Source: Marasmius tenuissimus
Lineage: Eukaryota > Basidiomycota > Agaricomycetes > Agaricales > Marasmiaceae
NCBI GenBank assembly: GCA_029532415.1
Contig: JAQOTA010000060.1
Coordinates: 1,860,001-1,924,000 of the forward strand
Reading direction: 5' to 3'
DNA length: 64,000 nucleotides
This document shows positions 58,263 to 64,000 of this stretch, piece by piece (the first letter of the stretch is position 1; each line of letters starts with the position of its first letter). Made by a program: the position numbers and the translations under genes. The notes under the pieces are model-generated. The model did not search any database, had not been told where the DNA came from, and saw only the letters and a program-made list of their open reading frames with translations.

Positions 58263-60767
58263 TTATGCGTGCCCCGCGCCACCTGGAGCATAGGTTTTAG
58301 TTCCAACGACCCCTTCGTGTTGGTAGAGCGGCGGTAGGTCATCCACTTTCATTCTGAAGATGTATTTCTTGATGTTATGAGGCAAAGCCTTTAATTGATA
58401 AGCAGCATGCGTGTGAGTCGGAACGCTGAACACTGGTTTTGTGGAAAACGCCGCGAAATTAATTTCCTGATAAAGAATCGGGGGTGGAGAGTACGTACCT
58501 TGATCCAATTCTTCGAGCGATAACGCTTTAGTCTCGGGAACGAATAGTAGTACCGCAACGAAGCCAACAACACTATGAGATCGGATGTCAGTTTCGCCGA
58601 CAGGAGATATACTGGCCGGTGGACGTACTTCCATGCAGCATACCATCCAAAAGCACCCTGTGGCTGGAAGGCACCCAGCAGTCGGGGCCACGTCAGTGCC
58701 AAAACGAAGTTGCTAGGGAGGAAGTACAATTAGCTGATAGATCCTACTGGCCTAGAGACAGAAACGCATACAAAAACCAGAGGATAGCCGTCGCAAACGA
58801 CATTCCGATATCACGAACGTATAATGGGAACGCCTCGGCAGAGTACGTGAATGGCACAGGTCCTTCTCCGGGAGAGTATGCCATCGCAAACAGGTAGATG
58901 CCAAGGGCAACGACTGCGATACGCGAGGGATCGGGGTTGTTTTCGTCGAACGGGATCCAGCTAGATGTGTCGAGTCAATAAGGAATCCGAACAAATTCCT
59001 GCCAAGCGTTACTCACAAAGCAAACCCAGTCATGAGGAGGAATATAGCCATGAGAGGGAACGTCGTCAGCAGTAAGTTACGTCGACCAAACGTGTCTATG
59101 GTATAGATGGCGGGGATGGCGAACAGCCAGTTGATCATACCGAAACCCCAAGACGCGATGAGGGCTTGTAGTTCCGTAAACTTCGCCTCGACGAAGACAT
59201 TGGTAGAATAATAGGCAATGACGTTGATACCACAGAATTGTTGCCTGTGCGAAAGAGAGTAAGTGAAGAACGCGGAGCGATGGAGTTGAGGACATACATA
59301 AACATGACGATGAAAGAAGCCATGGTAGCACGTCGGTTTCGGGGGATTGTGAACAATTCGAAAAACCTGTTGCCCCGCTGCTCACTGATACTCTTCTCAG
59401 CCTCAAGAAGGACATGAATATCTGTTGCAAATCATTGGTTAACACCGATAGCGGATGATCAAAAGCGGTACCCACAATAGAGATCGCGACCAGCTTGCAT
59501 TTTGGTCGGTCTAAGGCGGGCAAGGGATTCGAAAGCCTCACGGTATCTGCCCTTGAGCATGTACCAACGAGGAGACTCGGGGCAGAAGTAGACTTGCAGC
59601 GCCAAGAAGAGGGCAGGTACACCAGCCTAATATGCGTATTTAAATCTTCGTCGTCCAGAAGAATGCACGGAAGACGAACTTACACTTCCAAGCATAAGAC
59701 GCCAGTTCAATCCAGTAATGCCGTTCTGGTCAGGAATTCTGAAGAATGCGAGGTCGATAACCGTACCCAACATGATTCCGAACGCGGTCCATGTCTGCCA
59801 CATCATGACCAAAGCTCCACGAATGGCTGGTGGTGCACATTCCGCAGCGTAACTGAATGTAAAACCTTCAGTCCACTGTCGGTCGCGTAATATTTGAGAC
59901 CACTCACACTGGGACGGTGGCACTCTTGGGACCAATACCGATACCAAGGATGAACCGAGCGATAAACAGGTGCCACCAGGTGTTGGTGAGTCCCTGCCAG
60001 ATACATGTGATGAAAGAGAACATAGCCGTGATGAAAATCGTTCCTCGACGACCAAACCACGTGTTGAACTAGCGTAACAATGTTCATCGGTCAATCAAAG
60101 TGAATAACCTCCAAGGAAAGAAAGAAAATTCACCGGATGGGCCAACCAACAACCCAAGACTGCACAGCAAAGGTAAGGCGCGGAGTTGACAAGCCCGAAA
60201 AGCCATTGATTTCTCGAGGCAAGAACTGGGTCGGGGTTCTTCGGGTCAATATCGAGTTGTCTGGCGAAGAAAATGTTGGCTCCATTAATGACAGCTTCAT
60301 CCATCTGCAAGAAAGTTGTCAATAACGATGCAAGATCTCGAACAAGGAGGAATTGAACATACACCCTGGACGCAAGCCGCCATGGAACACAGAACGACGA
60401 GATAGTACAAAGTCTTTGGTTGGGACCATTTGTGAGTCACCTCACGTCGTAGGGCTTCCTTGTCCGCCTCATCCAATTGAGACAATTCCTCGAACGCTGT
60501 GGGGTCCTGAGCGACCAAGGCACCCTTTTGAATGTACTCTGAAAGATCTTCGAGGTCATATTTCTGGGCAAAGGACTTGGCTTGCTCGACGAGTTCATCG
60601 TGGGGGATCCCTGCAAGGGGATTGGCGAGCTTGGCGTTCAAGTTCTCCGTACCGGGATCGACCTTGGGTTTGGCATGCTCGTGGAGAGAAACTGAATCTT
60701 CGCGTTTCTCGACAGATCCCTTCTCTCCTACGTGATTTTCTGAGTGGGTCTCTGGTGAGGAGGACAT
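58263..60767 (-). CDS. MFS sugar transporter, copy 1
   Basis: Sugar-porter-family MFS permease. The start is the ATG at 60767 (MSSSPETHSENHVGEKG). A long hydrophilic N-terminus of about 125 residues (ELVEQAKSFAQKYDLEDLSE, LDEADKEALRREVTHKW) precedes the first membrane segment. Motifs: WLFGLVNSAPYLCCAVLGCW; GRRGTIFITAMFSFITCIWQ; the IGPKSATVPVYAAECAP region; [80 protein letters not shown]; and the final LLFVPETKALSLEELDQ. These are the classical RxGRR, PESPRW, QQxxGIN and PETK signatures. The C-terminal tail ends APGGAGHA (TAA at 58263-58265). Roughly ten introns. Substrate unknown. It lies head-to-tail with copy 2 upstream. Confidence 0.94.
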
Positions 60768-61304
60768 AGTGAGATGACAAAGCGACCTACAGGGGAATTT
60801 GAGAAGCTTTTTTATACGGGCGACTGCCCCCCTATGACCCATACCGGTCAATCAACCAGATGGGTTCGCTTGATCTGCCGGTGGAGCCATCAGTGGAGCT
60901 TCACCGTGCGACATTACAACTTATTCCGTAACACCCGGGGCCCCAAAATAGCACAGTGGAGAATTTCCAAAACCCCATTCAATTCTTCCCCGCGTTTGTA
61001 CAAGTGGCATCGTCTGCCGAGTCACCTCTTGCAACCCTCATCTTTTCATTTTCAATGACTACAGTCAGGATATAGCGCTCGCTCTACAGCTCGACTACCC
61101 CCCTATGTGGTGAGGGAGCTATTTGGCGATGCAACGAATACATCTCCAGTGACGAAAGACAGCAGTTTCAATCTGTTTCAGCGTGCAGGGTTCCCTACAT
61201 AGGGTTCCATGAAATAATTTTTTCGGCGGATCAAATCACGGACAGGCATGAACGTAGCGACGTAAAATCGTACATAGTGGATATGGCATCAAAAACCCAC
61301 AGGC
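60768..61304. promoter_or_regulatory. Spacer and promoter between tandem transporters
   Basis: 537 bp between the start of transporter copy 1 and the stop of copy 2. Should contain the promoter of copy 1 and the 3'UTR of copy 2. No gene recognised. Confidence 0.45.
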
Positions 61305-64000
61305 CTAATGGCCAATTCCCTTCTCGTACTCGGTAATACTCAAAACCTCCTCAAAGTTATACAAAGGCTCGAGCTTCGCGTCCTTCTTGAAAAGGACCCA
61401 CCGTCTGAACCAGTACGGGAGGAAAGTCTTAACCTGGTAGCTTGTGAACCTAGAGGTCGGGACTGCGAAGATGTAATCCAATTCCTAAAAGCAAGGAAGA
61501 GCATGTGAGCGAAAGCCGACGTTGGCCGATTTAACCGTCTCACCTCGAGTGTGCGTTGTTTCGTTTCTACATAGAACAGGGGGAATAAATGGTGAGTCGG
61601 GGGGTATAATGACGTCAAGCCGCGAAAAATTGCCCACCTGGGATGAGGAAGAATATCATGACGAAGGCGCACACATTTAATCCGGCGTAGAATCCAAATG
61701 CTGATGGAGAGAAGGGGGGTTAGGCACAGTCCTGCACAAGGATGAACCGAAATAGAGAGCGTGATACGTACCGCCCACGGGTGTGAATACGCGCAAGATA
61801 CTCGGGAAGGTAACTCCCAGGACTGAAGCCCAGAACAAGTTGGTCGCCACAGCGAATGACCTACGTCAAAAGATTATCAAGCTCCGATACTCGCGCAGAG
61901 CGGTCCGAGGACTTACATTCCAGCTTCACGATGCGTGATTGGGAAGACTTCAGCGCTGTATGTGAACGGCACAGGACCTTCGCCGGGTGAGTAGAATGCT
62001 GATATCAAAGCTGTCAGGAACCCTGTACTCGGCGAGACGTAACTTATTGTATGCCACTCACCTCCGAAAATGAACACGAACAGTGCGATTAGTGGCACGC
62101 GCGCAGAGTTTCCATCGGGGATGAGGAAGCACAATCCGGCGGCAAGCAAAGACCAGGCCATGTTGGGGAAAGTAAACAGGAGAAGGTTCCGCCTTCCAAA
62201 CGTATCGATGGTCCATACTGCTGGGAAGGCAAAGACCCAGTTGACGAGTCCCCAGCTGTAAAGTGGCGGTTAGTCCGTGGAGAGTTTGTGAGATGGGCGG
62301 GAGCCAAGATAACAGGAATATCACGGCGACTCACCCCCATGACGCCAACAAAGACTGTCTAACTGTGTAATTCGCCTCCACGAAGATTGTCGAGGAGTAA
62401 AAAGCGATGATGTTGACTCCACACATCTGCTGCGCAATCATCACAACGAAACTAGCAAGGCTAGCGCGTCTGACTCGGGGGACGGCGAACAGCTCTGCCA
62501 AGCGAGTGAAGTAGTTCGTTCCTATACACGCAATGGATGAAAGCTGTCATGAGCCCTCCGACCACTCGCGAGAGCGAACAATAAATTGTTACCTTTGAGA
62601 GCAAGGAATTCTTCCTGCAACTGGCAGTGAACATAATACAAGTCCCTAGCCGCTTGCAGATGGCTGTTCCGTAGCCTCTTGAAAGATTTATACGCCTCCT
62701 GATATCTACAATAATCGTGGTCAGTCGTGATCCTCATGAACACAAGGTCCAGCCGCCCTCACCTTCCCTTTTTCATATACCAACGGGGCGATTCCGGGCA
62801 CATGTAGATGCAGATAACGAGTGGAATGGCAGGAAGGAAAGCAGAACCGAGAGTCAACCTCCAGGCGAGCGGGCCGACTTGATACAAGGCAAGATTCGCG
62901 CAGAAACCGAGGAAGATACCGAAAGCCGTCTGAGGAACGATTGAAATTCAAATACTTTAGGACCGTCCACAAAACGGACACGAGACAAATTCCACTCACC
63001 CACATCTGCCAGGACATGACTAGACCACCACGAATGTTTGCAGGCGTATTCTCTGCAGCGTAAATGGGGACGGTAGTTGCTTTGGGACCCATACCGAGGC
63101 CGAGAAGCAGTCGAGTGACCTGAAGTCCCGAGGGTCGGTCAACTAGATCGGCATAGGATAAAGAGGTAACTCACGAAGAGTTGTTCCCAGGTTTGGGATA
63201 GGGCCGAACCGATGACACTGAGAGTACAGAAAACGCCACAGAAGAAGATTGTACCGCGACGACCCAAGTAGTTGTTCAGCGGATCCGTGAGCCAGCATCC
63301 TACCAAGGCAGAGGCGATGTAAGGACTAAAATAGTTCGGTGAGTTGATGAGAAGGGCATATACGAGACGGACGGCGAACGCACGCAGAGTTCACAATACC
63401 GACAATCCATTCGTTCCTTTCAGAGTTGGGAATGCCCGGACCGAAAGGGATACCAAATTCCTGAGGGAAAGACAAATTTGCACCGTTAGAACCGGTTTGA
63501 TCCCATCCCCTTTTTTAAAAAAGCACAATATCAATTAGAGGTACGATCCTGATCACAGATTAGCATCGAGGACTTACTGAACGGCGGCAGCGAGCGAGCA
63601 AAGAACGACCGTGTAATAGAGATCCCTGGGTTGACTCCATTTGTCTGCCAAGGGTATTCGTCAACGGTCGATCTTCGAGAAGGGGACATGATAAACCCGA
63701 ACTCACGAGTAACCTCCCGCCTGAGATGTTCACGATCTTCTTCGTCGAGCTCGGGGATTTCCTCGTATGTCTTCGGGTTTTGGGCGACAAGTGCACCCTT
63801 CTTGAACAGCTCGATGTCCTGCTCGAATCCTCGTTCGCGACAGAACTCTTCAACCTGCGTTAACAGTTTCTCTTTACGAATGCCATAAAGAGGGTTTTGA
63901 ATCCTATGTCATCGACGATATGTTGAGTAATCGAGGAAAACGAAGAACCCAAGAAGCGACAAGAAGCAACAAGAGTATGTATTAAGATAGACCCACTTGG
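61305..64000 (-). CDS. MFS sugar transporter, copy 2, 5' end beyond window
   Basis: Paralogue of the neighbouring transporter with the same architecture. The 3' end is complete: [10 protein letters not shown] and TAG at 61305-61307. Motifs seen from the C-terminus back: [99 protein letters not shown] and [20 protein letters not shown]. The N-terminal cytosolic part ([40 protein letters not shown]) parallels copy 1. An intron near 63,900-63,990 shows that the start codon lies beyond base 64,000, so this is a partial gene at the window edge. More than ten introns. Confidence 0.93.

Overview
The window looks like a gene-dense stretch of an Agaricomycete (mushroom-forming basidiomycete) nuclear genome. 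Evidence: introns are about 45-65 bp and very frequent, and start sites lie 50-600 bp apart on both strands. There is a class II (lignin-type) heme peroxidase, a basidiomycete small secreted protein, a multi-TM protein of the kind greatly expanded in Agaricomycetes, and two long sugar transporters. About 28 protein genes were recognised. I see no transposon, CRISPR array, rRNA or tRNA.

Layout. 0.1-3.2 kb: an unknown Cys-rich protein and a 3'-truncated multi-TM protein next to a 19-bp minisatellite. 3.8-8.5 kb: BUB2/Cdc16 TBC GAP, divergent from an AP-4 epsilon-like adaptin. 9.3-12.8 kb: an unknown 526-aa protein and the DNA primase small subunit. 13.8-15.7 kb: a complete, secreted, short-type manganese peroxidase in 17 exons. 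15.9-24.6 kb: NOP4, a nucleoside hydrolase, RACK1 with U24 snoRNA in its third intron, an acidic unknown and GOT1. 25.1-31.0 kb: an F-box protein with a likely frameshift, a disordered protein and UTP6. 32-38 kb: a Ran1-like kinase, a Pho80-like cyclin and RPL12. 38.7-42.4 kb: a mitochondrial-type protein with an in-frame stop, a second mitochondrial-type protein and an FAD monooxygenase. 42.7-52.1 kb: MED1, a small secreted protein and a ~1,450-aa disordered protein with a C-terminal TM segment and a KASH-like Pro-Pro-Thr end. 52.5-64 kb: an orphan coding-like segment, a CNT nucleoside transporter, DCAF7/WDR68, and two tandem MFS sugar transporters, the second cut by the window end.

Functional themes. 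Ribosome biogenesis and translation is over-represented (NOP4, RACK1 plus U24 snoRNA, UTP6, RPL12), but these genes are separated and not obviously co-regulated. The secreted manganese peroxidase and small secreted protein fit a wood- or litter-decay lifestyle. The nucleoside hydrolase and the nucleoside transporter could serve one salvage route but are 33 kb apart. Nothing here forms a clear gene cluster. The most interesting signals are individual: the intronic snoRNA, the micro-exon structure of the peroxidase, the candidate KASH protein, the AP-4-like adaptin and several apparent coding disruptions. Gene models were read by eye from splice signals and frame continuity, so many internal exon borders are approximate unless exact numbers are given.
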